Made by a program: the position numbers and the translations under genes
Notes under the pieces: generated by a model
Database searches by the model: none
What the model was told of the DNA's origin: nothing
Seen by the model: the letters and a program-made list of their open reading frames with translations, nothing else
Shown: positions 55,860-64,000 of the stretch, one piece after another
How the letters are laid out: each line of letters starts with the position of its first letter
How positions within the stretch are numbered: position 1 is the stretch's first letter
From: Verrucomicrobiota bacterium
GTDB lineage: Bacteria; Verrucomicrobiota; Kiritimatiellia; RFP12; UBA1067
Reading direction: 5' to 3'
NCBI GenBank assembly: GCA_023269675.1
Contig: JAHFSX010000005.1
Span: forward strand, 124,001 to 188,000
Length of the DNA: 64,000 nt

Positions 55860-58800
55860 ATGAGCAAGCTGATGGAAAACCGTTTAAGTTGGGCGGGCGC
55901 GTTGGTCAGCGCTGCCGCGCGTGAATGTGGCGCGCCTGTTGCGGGAGTACATGGGGTTGGCCTCGGCACCCGCACCCTGAAGGCTTTGATCCTGCTGGCC
56001 CTGCTGACCTCGCCGGCTTACGCCTTCAGAGGCGAAGAGGGCCAGACGGTCTTTCGGGCCGCCCCGTCCATTCAGAAGCAGGCCGCTCCTGCCCGCGCGC
56101 GGCCGGAGCAGCAGGCGCGCGCGGCTGAGGCCGCCGAAAAGGCGGGCGTGCAGGTGGCGTGGGATGCCCGGGCGGAAACCCCGTCCTCGGTGCGCGGCTC
56201 GGACTTGGGGCGGCGCCAGGCGTTTTCAGGGGGCAAGGGGCTGCGGGTCAAGGGCGGCGGGGCCTATCGCGAGGATGCCGTGGCGGTGCTCGACGGCCTC
56301 GCGCCCCTATTCCGGATTAAGGACGCGGGCAACGAGTTTGCCGTCAAAAAAGTGCAGCCGGACGGCAAAGGCTTTCAACATGTCCGGCTGAACCAGACCT
56401 ATCGCGGACTGAGAGTCGTCGGCCACGAGATGATCGTGCACTTTGGCCAGGCTGGCGTGGCATATGAGGTGAACGGCCAATATCTGCCCGACATCGATGT
56501 GGGAATCGTTCCGAAGATCAAGGGCGCCGAAGCCGTGCGGATGGCCCGCGCGGACCTGGCCGGGCTGGGGCACCCGCAGGGCAATCTGACGCAGGAGTCC
56601 GAACTCGTGGTCTTCGCGCGCGGCACGGAGCCGCAGCTGGCGTACGAACTCACGCTGTCCTCGGATGACGGCCAGGCGGCGGTCGGCAAATGGCGGTACT
56701 GGATCGACGCGCTGCAGGGACAGGTCCTGATGCGCTACAACGACATCCAGCGCATCGAGGCGCCTTCGGGCGACGGCATTGTTGCGCCGATTTCAGGGAA
56801 CCTGCTTCCGCGCGAGGGCGGCGCGGTCACGAATGTGATGGGCTGGTACGAGAACTTCGGCAATTTCTATCTCTATAACACGACCCGCAACTGGACGATC
56901 TATAACGAGTCGCCCCTCAGCTTTTATACCGACGCGGGAACCTATGCCAATCGGGAGACGGCCGACTGGGCCGGCTCTGACCCCGCCGAGATGTCGGCCG
57001 CATTCAACCTGGATCTGATTCAGAACTACTACTTCCTGAAGCACAGCCGGAACAGCTATGACGGATTGGGGATGAACTCGCCCGCCTATGTGCATTCGGG
57101 GATCAGCATGGCGAACGCGTACTGGGACGGAACGGCCATGCACATCGGTGACGGGGATGGCCAGACCTCGGACAATCTGGCGGTGCTCGACGTGTTCGCT
57201 CACGAATACACCCATGCGGTGACGGATGTCACCGCCGATCTTGTTTACGCGAACGAGTCCGGTGCGCTGAACGAGTCGTTCTCGGACATCTTCGGCGTGT
57301 GCGCCGAGTTCTTCGGTCAGGCCGACGACCGCGCGAGCTATCCGGCCACGCACGCCGGCCAGGCGGACTGGCTGATGGGCGAGGACTGCTGGGTCTCTTC
57401 GCCGGCTTTGCGCGACATGCGGAATCCGGCGAATGCCGCAACGGTCGGCGCGGGCAACGAGCAGCCGACGCTCTACAAAGGGAGCTACTGGTACAGCGGA
57501 ACCGGCGACAACGGCGGCGTGCACCAGAACTCCGGCGTCCAGAATTTCTTCTTCTACCTGCTCAGCGACGGCGGATCCGGCACAAACGGCGGGCTCGCTT
57601 ACAGCGTGACGGGGATCGGCATCACGAACGCCGAGCAGGTGGCGTACCGGGCGCTGACGGTCTACTGCACGGCCGACACCGACTACGCGGCGGTGCGCGA
57701 CGCGTGGGTTTCGGCCGCAGCCGACCTCAACACGAACTGGGTCCGCACGGTCAAGCGGGCGTGGAATACGGTTTTCGCCGTACCTCCTCCCGTGATTTTC
57801 ACGCCGAGCCCCTTGCCCTCCGGACGTGTGGGGACGGTCTACGCCTACACGCTGGGCGCCGCAGGGGGCGTGCCGCCTTATACGTGGCAGCTCCTCTCGG
57901 GCGCGTTGCCGGCCAATCTCACATTTGGCGGCGGCGCGATCAGCGGCACGCCGGAGGTGGACGGCACGTTCGACTTCAGCGTGGCGGTGACCGATGACAT
58001 CGGTCAGGCGGCGACGAACCAGTTCAGCCTGACGATTGTGCCGCCCTACAGCGCTCCCTACACGGAGACGTTCGAAAACGGCGGACTTCTGCCCGACTCG
58101 TGGACGCAGGAGTATGTGACGAACAGCGTTCCGTGGATCTTCATGAACGGGAGCGTGCTTGGCCATCCGGCCAGCGCGCACGGCGGCAGCTTCAACGCGT
58201 GCCTGGCCGTGAACACGACGAACGGGGCCGTCACCCGGCTGGTCTCGCCGCGGATCAACTTCGGCCCGTCGCCCCGTTCCGGGCAACTGACTTTCTGGCA
58301 TTACATGGAAGCGTACGTGGGCGATCAGGACCATCTACGGATATATTATAAGACCGCGGTCAACGCGCCGTGGACCCTGCTTCAGACCTTCACGGTGTCC
58401 GTCAACCAGTGGCGGCAAGAGACCGTGACGTTGCCGGAACCGGGCGAGACGTACTACATCGCCTTTGAAGGGACCGCGCGTTACGGTTACGGCGTCTATA
58501 TCGATGACGTGTATGTGAGCGACCCGATCCCGCCCTTGGGCATTTCCAACGTCAGCCCGCTGCCCGCCGCCGTCATTGACGTCCCGTATACCCAGGCATT
58601 GGCCGCGGTTGGCGGCACGGCGCCTTATACCTTCGCGCTGGCGTCGGGCGCGCTGCCGTCCGGCATGACCTTGAGTGGCGACGGGGTGATCACCGGGTCA
58701 TCGCCAGCGACCGGGACCGCCTCCTTCGGGGTTACGGTGACGGATGCGGAGAACGCGACCGCCACGGTCTTGTTCGACATACCCGTCACCTTGCCGGTCG

Positions 58801-60470
58801 TGGACATGTTCTCGGAGCCGTTCGAAAACGGCGGCCAGCTGCCGGCCGGATGGACGCAGGAATATGTGGTCGGCGCGGTCAGCTGGCGCTGCCAGAACGG
58901 CGGGGGCGACGGAAGCAACTTCAAGCAGCCCGCCAGCGCGCACGGCGGGGGATTCAACGCCCTGCTGTACACGTCGGTGAACAATTCGGATCACAAGACC
59001 AAGCTGGTTTCCCCGATGATCAACTTGGGGTCGGCGTCTTCGAGCACGCGGCTGGTCTTCTGGCATTGCATGACCGAGCTGGCGGGCGACCAGGACGAGT
59101 TACGGGTTTACTACAAGACCTCCGCGGCAGGCGCCTGGAATCTGATCACGAACGCGGTCTACACGCTGAATGTGGCGGACTGGACCCAGCGCACGCTGGA
59201 GCTGCCGAACCCGAACAGCACCTATTATATCGCCTTCGAAGGCAACGCGAAATTCGGCAACGGGGTGTGTATCGACGATATCCGGATCTCCAATGAGGCC
59301 AGCGCGCCGATCATGACGAGCACGACGCCTCTGCCGGACGGCCTGGCGGGGGCCCCCTATAGCCAGACGCTTGCGGCGGTCGGCGGCATCGAGCCCTACA
59401 CGTGGGCGGTGGTGTCGAACGCGTTGCCGTCGGGGTTGACGCTCAGCAGCGGCGGCGTCGTCAGCGGCACGCCCGGCAGCGCGGGCACCGCGGTCTTCCG
59501 CGTGCGGGTGGCGGGAGCCGACGGGTATGCGTCGACCAACCTTTTCTCGTTGCGGGTCACTCTGGTCCGGGGCATTCCCTTCGTCGAGACGTTTGAGAAC
59601 AGCGGCCAAATCCCGCTGGGGTGGACGCAGGAATATGTGGCGGCCACGGTGAATTGGACCTTCAGGTCCGGCAGTCCGGCTGCGCCCGGCTATCCCTCCG
59701 CCGCCCATGGCGGACTGTATAACGCCTGCCTCTATTTCGAGGACAACAATGTGTTCCACACCACGAAGCTGGTGTCGCCCATGATCAACCTCGGAACGGG
59801 CACGCAGAACACCCGGCTGAGCTTCTGGCATTGCATGGCGAACTATTCCGGGGATCAGGACGAACTGCGGGTTTATTACCGGACGAACTCGACGGGTGCG
59901 GCGTGGACGCTGCTGGCCGAGTACAAGAAAAACGTGCAGGCCTGGACCAACATGGTGCTGACCTTGCCGAATCCGACGCCGACGTATTACATCGCCTTCG
60001 AAGGCCGGGCAAAGTACGGTTACGGCGTGTGCGTCGACGATGTGAACGTCACCGGTGACCTGGCGCAGACGCCTTACGGAACGTGGCAGAGCCTGCACTT
60101 CAGCGAGTCCGAGTTGGCCGCCGGGTTGATCACCGGCAACGAGGACGACCCCGACGGCGACGGTGTTGTGAACGCGCTCGAGTACGCGATGGGTCTGGAC
60201 CCGCGCGTGGCCGACACCACGGGGGTCCCCTTCGGCGGGGTGACCGCGGGCTACCTGACGCTGACCTATCGCGAGAACAAGGCGGCCACGGATGTCCGGT
60301 TTGAGGTCGAGGCGACGACGTCGCTGGTCGCCAACGCATGGTCCACCAACGGGGTGAGCGAGATCTCGCGTGCGGACAGCAACCTGTGGTGGTCCGTCAC
60401 CTCGCGGCACGATGTGCCGGTGACCAACGCGCCCCAGCGCTTCATGCGGCTCAAAGTCTGGATGCCGTAA
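55860..60470 (+). CDS. M4 (thermolysin-type) metalloprotease with adhesin-like repeats
   Basis: About 1536 residues. ATG 55860 has GGAG five bases upstream. Signal-type helix LKALILLALLTSPAYAF, FTP/propeptide domain (HVRLNQTYRGLRVVGHEMIV) and PepSY-like region (EAVRMARADLAGLGHPQG). The catalytic domain has HEYTH near residue 447, the zinc ligand Glu in NESFSDIFGV near 470 and the active-site His of GGVHQNSGVQNFFFYLL near 554. Three repeats follow, each an Ig-like He_PIG unit (VPPYTWQLLSGALPANLTF type) and a beta-jelly-roll cleaved-adhesin domain (TFENGG..DSWTQEYV, LVSPRINFG, YYIAFEG). The C-terminus carries a Ca2+ site DPDGDGVVNALE and ends in FMRLKVWMP. It likely digests extracellular protein; repeats may bind substrate or surface. 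It shares a terminator with pepP. Confidence 0.92.
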   Translation: MSKLMENRLSWAGALVSAAARECGAPVAGVHGVGLGTRTLKALILLALLTSPAYAFRGEEGQTVFRAAPSIQKQAAPARARPEQQARAAEAAEKAGVQVAWDARAETPSSVRGSDLGRRQAFSGGKGLRVKGGGAYREDAVAVLDGLAPLFRIKDAGNEFAVKKVQPDGKGFQHVRLNQTYRGLRVVGHEMIVHFGQAGVAYEVNGQYLPDIDVGIVPKIKGAEAVRMARADLAGLGHPQGNLTQESELVVFARGTEPQLAYELTLSSDDGQAAVGKWRYWIDALQGQVLMRYNDIQRIEAPSGDGIVAPISGNLLPREGGAVTNVMGWYENFGNFYLYNTTRNWTIYNESPLSFYTDAGTYANRETADWAGSDPAEMSAAFNLDLIQNYYFLKHSRNSYDGLGMNSPAYVHSGISMANAYWDGTAMHIGDGDGQTSDNLAVLDVFAHEYTHAVTDVTADLVYANESGALNESFSDIFGVCAEFFGQADDRASYPATHAGQADWLMGEDCWVSSPALRDMRNPANAATVGAGNEQPTLYKGSYWYSGTGDNGGVHQNSGVQNFFFYLLSDGGSGTNGGLAYSVTGIGITNAEQVAYRALTVYCTADTDYAAVRDAWVSAAADLNTNWVRTVKRAWNTVFAVPPPVIFTPSPLPSGRVGTVYAYTLGAAGGVPPYTWQLLSGALPANLTFGGGAISGTPEVDGTFDFSVAVTDDIGQAATNQFSLTIVPPYSAPYTETFENGGLLPDSWTQEYVTNSVPWIFMNGSVLGHPASAHGGSFNACLAVNTTNGAVTRLVSPRINFGPSPRSGQLTFWHYMEAYVGDQDHLRIYYKTAVNAPWTLLQTFTVSVNQWRQETVTLPEPGETYYIAFEGTARYGYGVYIDDVYVSDPIPPLGISNVSPLPAAVIDVPYTQALAAVGGTAPYTFALASGALPSGMTLSGDGVITGSSPATGTASFGVTVTDAENATATVLFDIPVTLPVVDMFSEPFENGGQLPAGWTQEYVVGAVSWRCQNGGGDGSNFKQPASAHGGGFNALLYTSVNNSDHKTKLVSPMINLGSASSSTRLVFWHCMTELAGDQDELRVYYKTSAAGAWNLITNAVYTLNVADWTQRTLELPNPNSTYYIAFEGNAKFGNGVCIDDIRISNEASAPIMTSTTPLPDGLAGAPYSQTLAAVGGIEPYTWAVVSNALPSGLTLSSGGVVSGTPGSAGTAVFRVRVAGADGYASTNLFSLRVTLVRGIPFVETFENSGQIPLGWTQEYVAATVNWTFRSGSPAAPGYPSAAHGGLYNACLYFEDNNVFHTTKLVSPMINLGTGTQNTRLSFWHCMANYSGDQDELRVYYRTNSTGAAWTLLAEYKKNVQAWTNMVLTLPNPTPTYYIAFEGRAKYGYGVCVDDVNVTGDLAQTPYGTWQSLHFSESELAAGLITGNEDDPDGDGVVNALEYAMGLDPRVADTTGVPFGGVTAGYLTLTYRENKAATDVRFEVEATTSLVANAWSTNGVSEISRADSNLWWSVTSRHDVPVTNAPQRFMRLKVWMP

Positions 60471-60484
60471 GCCGCTGGATTCAT

Positions 60485-60527
60485 AAAACAAGAAGGGCGG
60501 TTCCGCAGAGGAACCGCCCTTGTTTTA
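60485..60527. terminator. Bidirectional terminator between protease and aminopeptidase genes
   Basis: AAGGGCGGTTCC (60493-60504) and GGAACCGCCCTT (60510-60521) form a perfect 12-bp stem around GCAGA. GTTTTAT follows on the plus strand and CTTGTTTTATG on the minus strand, so it serves both convergent genes. Confidence 0.9.
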
Positions 60528-60540
60528 TCCGCCGCGCACG

Positions 60541-61662
60541 TCAGGCCGTCATCCAGCGCGGCGTCTGGCTGAGCACCTCGCACCCGGTGCGCGTCACCAG
60601 CACCATGTCCTCGATGCGGATGCCGGTCTTGCCCGGCAGGTAGATGCCGGGCTCCACCGTCAGCACCATGCCGGGTTTGAGCACGGTCCGGCAGGAGCTG
60701 GAAAAACCGGGTGATTCGTGGATCTCCAGCCCCACCGCGTGGCCCAGGCTGTGCCCGAAATGTGCCCCGTATCCGGCCTTTTCGATGTGCGTCCGGGCAA
60801 CGGCGTCGATGTCGCAGCAAAGCTCGCCGGGCTTGATCGCGCGGACCGCCTTGAGGTTGGCCTCCAGCACGATCGTGTGGAGCTCGCGGTAGAGCGGGGA
60901 GGGCGTCCCGAAAAAGACGCAGCGGGTCAGGTCCGAACAGTAGTGGTCCAGTTTCAGCCCGAGGTCGAGCAGCAGCGGCTGGCCGCGTTTCAGGACCGTC
61001 ATGTCGGGATGGTGGTGACATTCCGCGCCGTTCCTGCCCACGCACGCGATGGTGTCGAAGGCTTCGCCCTGTCCGAGCCGGTCCGCCTCGCGCCGCACGA
61101 GGGTGCTGATCTCCCGCTCGCTGATGCCGGGCTTGACCTCTTTAAGAACGGCTGCGATGAGCCGGTCGTTCGCGGCCACCGCCGCGCGCACCGCCCGCTG
61201 CTCGGCGCGGGATTTCACGGCGCGCAGCTCAGCCACCGGCCGGCCGACGTCCACCCACTCGGCCTGCGGCAGGGCCGCCTTCATGCGCAGAAAAGTGGCC
61301 GCGTCCAGCTGGCCTTCGTAGCCGATGCGGCGCCACCCCTGCCCCAGTTTGGCCAGGGCGGCCTGCTCGTCTGCCGGCCGCCAGAGCGTGCGGCACGGCA
61401 GCCAGGGCGCGCCGCGCTTGGCCATGGTGAGGTAACGGAAGTCGGTGTAGAACGCGGGGCCGGCGCCGTTGCGCGTGAGCAGCAGGCCGCTGGAGGTGGC
61501 CAGTCCGGTGAAGTAGTAGCGGTTGACCGCGGTGAAGAGGAAGACCGCGTCGAGGTACTGGCTTTTCTGGTACGCCAGCAGGCGGGTGACGCGCGCCTGA
61601 AACTCGGCGGCGGGCAGGTCGCGGGCGGGGCGGGATGAATACGCGCGGGCGTCAAGTTTCAT
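60541..61662 (-). CDS. pepP: M24-family Xaa-Pro-type aminopeptidase
   Basis: The 373-residue cytoplasmic protein has an N-terminal creatinase-like domain and a C-terminal pita-bread domain with the five metal ligands: the Asp pair in LLLDLGLKLDHYCSDLTR, His in FGHSLGHAVGLEIHE, Glu in TVEPGIY and Glu in IRIEDMV. It removes N-terminal residues before proline. AAAAGGAACACC precedes the ATG. Whether the closest relative is PepP, PepQ or another M24B enzyme cannot be fixed by sight; the symbol is provisional. Preceded by a 112-bp zone of four hairpins and convergent with the M4 protease gene. Confidence 0.85.
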   Translation of the reverse strand: MKLDARAYSSRPARDLPAAEFQARVTRLLAYQKSQYLDAVFLFTAVNRYYFTGLATSSGLLLTRNGAGPAFYTDFRYLTMAKRGAPWLPCRTLWRPADEQAALAKLGQGWRRIGYEGQLDAATFLRMKAALPQAEWVDVGRPVAELRAVKSRAEQRAVRAAVAANDRLIAAVLKEVKPGISEREISTLVRREADRLGQGEAFDTIACVGRNGAECHHHPDMTVLKRGQPLLLDLGLKLDHYCSDLTRCVFFGTPSPLYRELHTIVLEANLKAVRAIKPGELCCDIDAVARTHIEKAGYGAHFGHSLGHAVGLEIHESPGFSSSCRTVLKPGMVLTVEPGIYLPGKTGIRIEDMVLVTRTGCEVLSQTPRWMTA

Positions 61663-61678
61663 GGTGTTCCTTTTGAGT

Positions 61679-61790
61679 GCGCCCGGCTCCGGGCGCTTTC
61701 CCCGCCGCAGCCTGCTGCGGCGGGAGTGGAAGAGCGGATGCCACGCGGCCGGGCCTGGTCCCGGCCTGGAAAGCGCGAACAGGTTCGCGC
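61679..61790 (-). other. Four consecutive perfect stem-loops upstream of pepP
   Basis: GCGCCCG-CGGGCGC (61679-61696), an 11-bp stem CCCGCCGCAGC-GCTGCGGCGGG (61701-61724), GGCCGGG-CCCGGCC (61747-61766) and GCGCGAAC-GTTCGCGC (61773-61790), each with a two- to six-base loop. A seven-base A run (T run on minus) follows the fourth one. The 167-bp gap 61663-61829 between cysE and pepP is almost all structure. Could be a leader/attenuator, tandem terminators or a small RNA. Confidence 0.7.
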
Positions 61791-61829
61791 AGTCAAAAAA
61801 AGCGATCCGTCACACGCGGGCCTCGCCTC

Positions 61830-62765
61830 TCAGATCGAGTAATCGTCGGGGATGGGATAGCCGGGGCGGATGACCGGTTTGGGCGTCTGGTTGTAGACCT
61901 TCGAGCCGGGCGGCACGGAGTGGATCAGCCAGACGTTGCCGCCGATGACCGCGTCGTGGCCGATCACGGTGTCGCCGCCGAGGATCGTGGCGCCGGCGTA
62001 GATCACGACGTTGTCCTCCACGTCCGGGTGGCGCTTGATGCCTTTGACCAGGACGCCGTGCTCGTCCTTCGCGAAGCTGAGGGCGCCCAGGGTGACGCCC
62101 TGGTAGAGCTTGACGCGCTTGCCGATCCGGCAGGTCTCGCCGATCACCACGCCGGTGCCGTGGTCGATGAAGAAGCCGGGGCCGATGGTGGCGCCGGGGT
62201 GGATGTCGATGCCGGTCCGCGAGTGCGCGTGCTCGCCCATGACGCGCGGGATGAGGGGCACGCCCTGGGCGTAAAGCGCGTGGGCGATGCGGTGGATGGT
62301 GATCGCGTACAGGCCGGGGTAGCTCATCACGATCTCCATGGTGGACATGGCGGCGGGGTCGCCCTCGTAGGCGGCCTGGATGTCCTGCTGGAGCATGTCG
62401 CGGATGGCGGGGAGCCCGTCGAGCAGGGCGGTGACCGCCTGCCGCGCTTTGACGACGCAGTCGTCGCAATTCTCGCATTTGGCGCGGCGGCAGGCGTATT
62501 CGAAGGCGCGCTGGCACTGGTCGCACAGTTCGACGGCGATGTCGCGCAGGGTGTCGTGCAGATGGGAGTGGCAGGTGTCGTGGACCACGGGCGCCTGGCC
62601 GTGGCAGCCGGGATAGAGCACGCCGAGCAGTTTCTCGAGGAGGGCGATCACGGCGCCGGTTCCCGGCAGGTTGACGTCCCGCTCCGTGTTGGCGACCGGG
62701 CAGTTCTTGCAGGGCGACAGCGCGTCGGTCAGCGTGCTCAGGTTGTTCTCAAGCCACTTTTCCAT
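61830..62765 (-). CDS. cysE: Serine O-acetyltransferase with Cys-rich N-terminus
   Basis: The 311-residue enzyme carries the SAT N-terminal domain ([20 protein letters not shown]) and hexapeptide repeats with the catalytic His pair ([40 protein letters not shown]). It makes O-acetylserine for cysteine synthesis. The first 103 residues hold ten cysteines (19, 22, 54, 65, 81, 84, 92, 97, 100, 103), including CKNC and CENCDDC. This is unusual for the family and may bind metal or an Fe-S centre or sense redox. The gene starts three bp after the metXW stop, so it forms an operon with that gene. Confidence 0.92.
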   Translation of the reverse strand: MEKWLENNLSTLTDALSPCKNCPVANTERDVNLPGTGAVIALLEKLLGVLYPGCHGQAPVVHDTCHSHLHDTLRDIAVELCDQCQRAFEYACRRAKCENCDDCVVKARQAVTALLDGLPAIRDMLQQDIQAAYEGDPAAMSTMEIVMSYPGLYAITIHRIAHALYAQGVPLIPRVMGEHAHSRTGIDIHPGATIGPGFFIDHGTGVVIGETCRIGKRVKLYQGVTLGALSFAKDEHGVLVKGIKRHPDVEDNVVIYAGATILGGDTVIGHDAVIGGNVWLIHSVPPGSKVYNQTPKPVIRPGYPIPDDYSI

Positions 62766-62768
62766 GGT

Positions 62769-64000
62769 TCACTTTCCCTTCGTGATGCGTACGATGACCT
62801 GCGAGGCGCCGAGGTTTTTCCAGCCCAAGGCCAGCAGGGCCCGCTCGGAGAAGCCGCTGCCCTGGCAGATCAGGTCACGAATCTCAAGGTTGTCCTCGCG
62901 GCACAGGGCGAGGAAATCCTTCAGCGTGAAGAGATGGATGTTGGGCGTGTTGTACCACTCGTACGGGATCTGCTTGCCCTTGGGCATGCGGCCGCTGAAC
63001 AGCAGCCGCCTGCGGACTTCGAGGCAGGCGAAGTTGGGGAAGGTGATGACCGCCTCGCGGGCGACGCGCAGGATCTGGTGCAGGAGTTCGCGCGGGCGCT
63101 TGATGGTCTGCAGGGTCTCGCTCAGGACCGCCACGTCGAAGCTGTTGTCCGGGATCATGGCGAGGCCGTCGTCGATATCCTCGAGCAGGATGTCGCAGCC
63201 CGAGCCGATGGCGCTGATGACCTGTTCGACATCGATCTCCACGCCGTTGCCGCTGATGCCGCGCACCTGCTTGAGGACCTTCAGCAGCGCGCCGTTGCCG
63301 CAGCCGAGGTCCAGCACGCGGCCGCCGGCCGGGATCAGGTCGGTCACCTTCCGGTAATGGCGCAGCTGCCACTGCCGCACGCCGCTGACGTCCTGCTCTT
63401 CGCGCGCCTGCGCCGCCGGGTCGGGCATGAAGGCCTTGACGACGCGCTTGAGGTCGCAGATGTGGGTCAGGAACGCGTCGTGGCCGGCCGCGGCGTCGAG
63501 GTGGCAGTAGGAGACCTGCTTCTTCTGGCGCAGGAGCGCGGTCACCAGTTCCTCGGACTGCTCGGGCATGAAGAGCCAGTCGCCGCTGAGCGAGACGACC
63601 AGCACGCGCGAGCTGATGGAGGCGAAGGCCGCGTCGAGGGTCTTGTAGCGCTCCTCGATGTCGTACTCGTCCATGGCCAGCGTGATGTGGAGGTAGGAGT
63701 TGGCGTCGAAGCGCTGGATGAATTTGGCGCCCTGGTACTCGAGGTAGCTCTCCACCTGGAAGAAGGTGCCGAAGTTGCGGTCGACGAGCTCGCGGAAGGC
63801 GGGGCCGGCCTGGAGCCACTCCTGGCGCTTCTCCCGGCCGAACTTGGCGTCCATGAGCTGCTGCGAAAGATAGGTGATGTGCGCCAGCTTGCGGGCGCTG
63901 GAGAGGCCCGTGTGGGGCATGTTCTCGCTGTCGTAGTAATCGCCGGCGTTCCAGTGGGGGTCCCCGACGATCGCGTGGCGCCCGATGATGTCGAAGGCGA
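62769..64000 (-). CDS. metXW: MetX-MetW fusion (homoserine O-acetyltransferase), N-terminus missing
   Basis: The visible frame runs off the window edge at 64000, so the N-terminus is missing. It includes IIGRHAIVGDPHWNAGDYYD and PHTGLSSARKLAHITYLSQQ of MetX, with the catalytic Asp in LSGDWLFMPEQSEEL and His in AAAGHDAFLTH. It continues without a stop into a MetW domain (SAM-binding-like GGRVLDLGCGNGALLKVLKQ, DDGLAMIPDNSFDVAVLSET, GRMPKGKQIPYEWYNTPNIH). MetX makes O-acetylhomoserine for methionine; MetW is thought to support it. The fusion is seen in some PVC-like genomes and fits the organism guess. It is followed by cysE three bases later. Confidence 0.93.
   Translation of the reverse strand, partial: AFDIIGRHAIVGDPHWNAGDYYDSENMPHTGLSSARKLAHITYLSQQLMDAKFGREKRQEWLQAGPAFRELVDRNFGTFFQVESYLEYQGAKFIQRFDANSYLHITLAMDEYDIEERYKTLDAAFASISSRVLVVSLSGDWLFMPEQSEELVTALLRQKKQVSYCHLDAAAGHDAFLTHICDLKRVVKAFMPDPAAQAREEQDVSGVRQWQLRHYRKVTDLIPAGGRVLDLGCGNGALLKVLKQVRGISGNGVEIDVEQVISAIGSGCDILLEDIDDGLAMIPDNSFDVAVLSETLQTIKRPRELLHQILRVAREAVITFPNFACLEVRRRLLFSGRMPKGKQIPYEWYNTPNIHLFTLKDFLALCREDNLEIRDLICQGSGFSERALLALGWKNLGASQVIVRITKGK

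Overview
The window is GC-rich DNA from a Gram-negative bacterium. The outer membrane is shown by a full Mla lipid-transport operon, several lipoproteins with lipoboxes and BON-domain periplasmic proteins. The very large secreted proteins carry PKD-like folds, thrombospondin-3-like Asp repeats and C-termini ending in FFRVQLKTP or RFMRLKVWMP style. Together with DUF3494 (ice-binding-like) proteins, a fused fucokinase/GDP-fucose pyrophosphorylase and a MetX-MetW fusion, these suggest the PVC superphylum, possibly Kiritimatiellota, Lentisphaerota or Verrucomicrobiota. That assignment is inference from protein style, not a database match.

Layout. 1-25.5 kb, almost all minus strand: partial DedA, a 38-residue membrane peptide and MgtA, a pair of overlapping sensor genes (REC-kinase and a CHASE3/multi-PAS hybrid kinase), glycogen phosphorylase with CbpA/CbpM, another PAS hybrid kinase, a BON-domain protein with DUF3309, a giant cyclic beta-1,2-glucan synthase (NdvB type) and a small lipoprotein. 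25.6-39.5 kb: two plus-strand DUF3494 proteins flank a minus-strand envelope block (holin-like and DUF883 proteins, a YXWGXW protein, lipoproteins, mlaEFDCA, a LA_2272-type repeat protein, Thivi_2564 protein, two 30-residue lipopeptides). 39.7-45.3 kb: fkp, peppered with heptad repeat elements, a FHA/sigma-54 activator and a lipoprotein. 45.3-60.5 kb: a 3479-residue secreted protein and an M4-type metalloprotease with adhesin-like repeats. 60.5-64 kb: an M24 aminopeptidase, serine acetyltransferase and MetXW for sulfur amino acid synthesis.

The main discovery candidate is a shared promoter architecture. An imperfect palindrome, consensus GTAGGGTTNNACCCCAT, occurs at nine intergenic places. 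It always points towards the downstream gene and is followed 22-23 bp later by a TANNNT -10 hexamer. Its centre falls near -42, the position of a class II activator. The nine downstream units are the 38-residue peptide (and perhaps mgtA), BON+DUF3309, a small lipoprotein (and perhaps ndvB), both DUF3494 proteins, DUF883+holin-like, a lipoprotein upstream of the YXWGXW gene, Thivi_2564 (and perhaps the lipopeptide, LA_2272 protein and mla operon) and the CHASE3 hybrid kinase. This looks like one envelope or osmotic stress regulon whose regulator is not identifiable in the window.

Other second-look items are the paired 30-residue lipopeptides, heptad-armed inverted elements inserted in frame in fkp, an inverted octad array at a convergent junction, a 121-bp tandem repeat, four back-to-back perfect hairpins before the aminopeptidase gene, and a Cys-rich N-terminus on the serine acetyltransferase.
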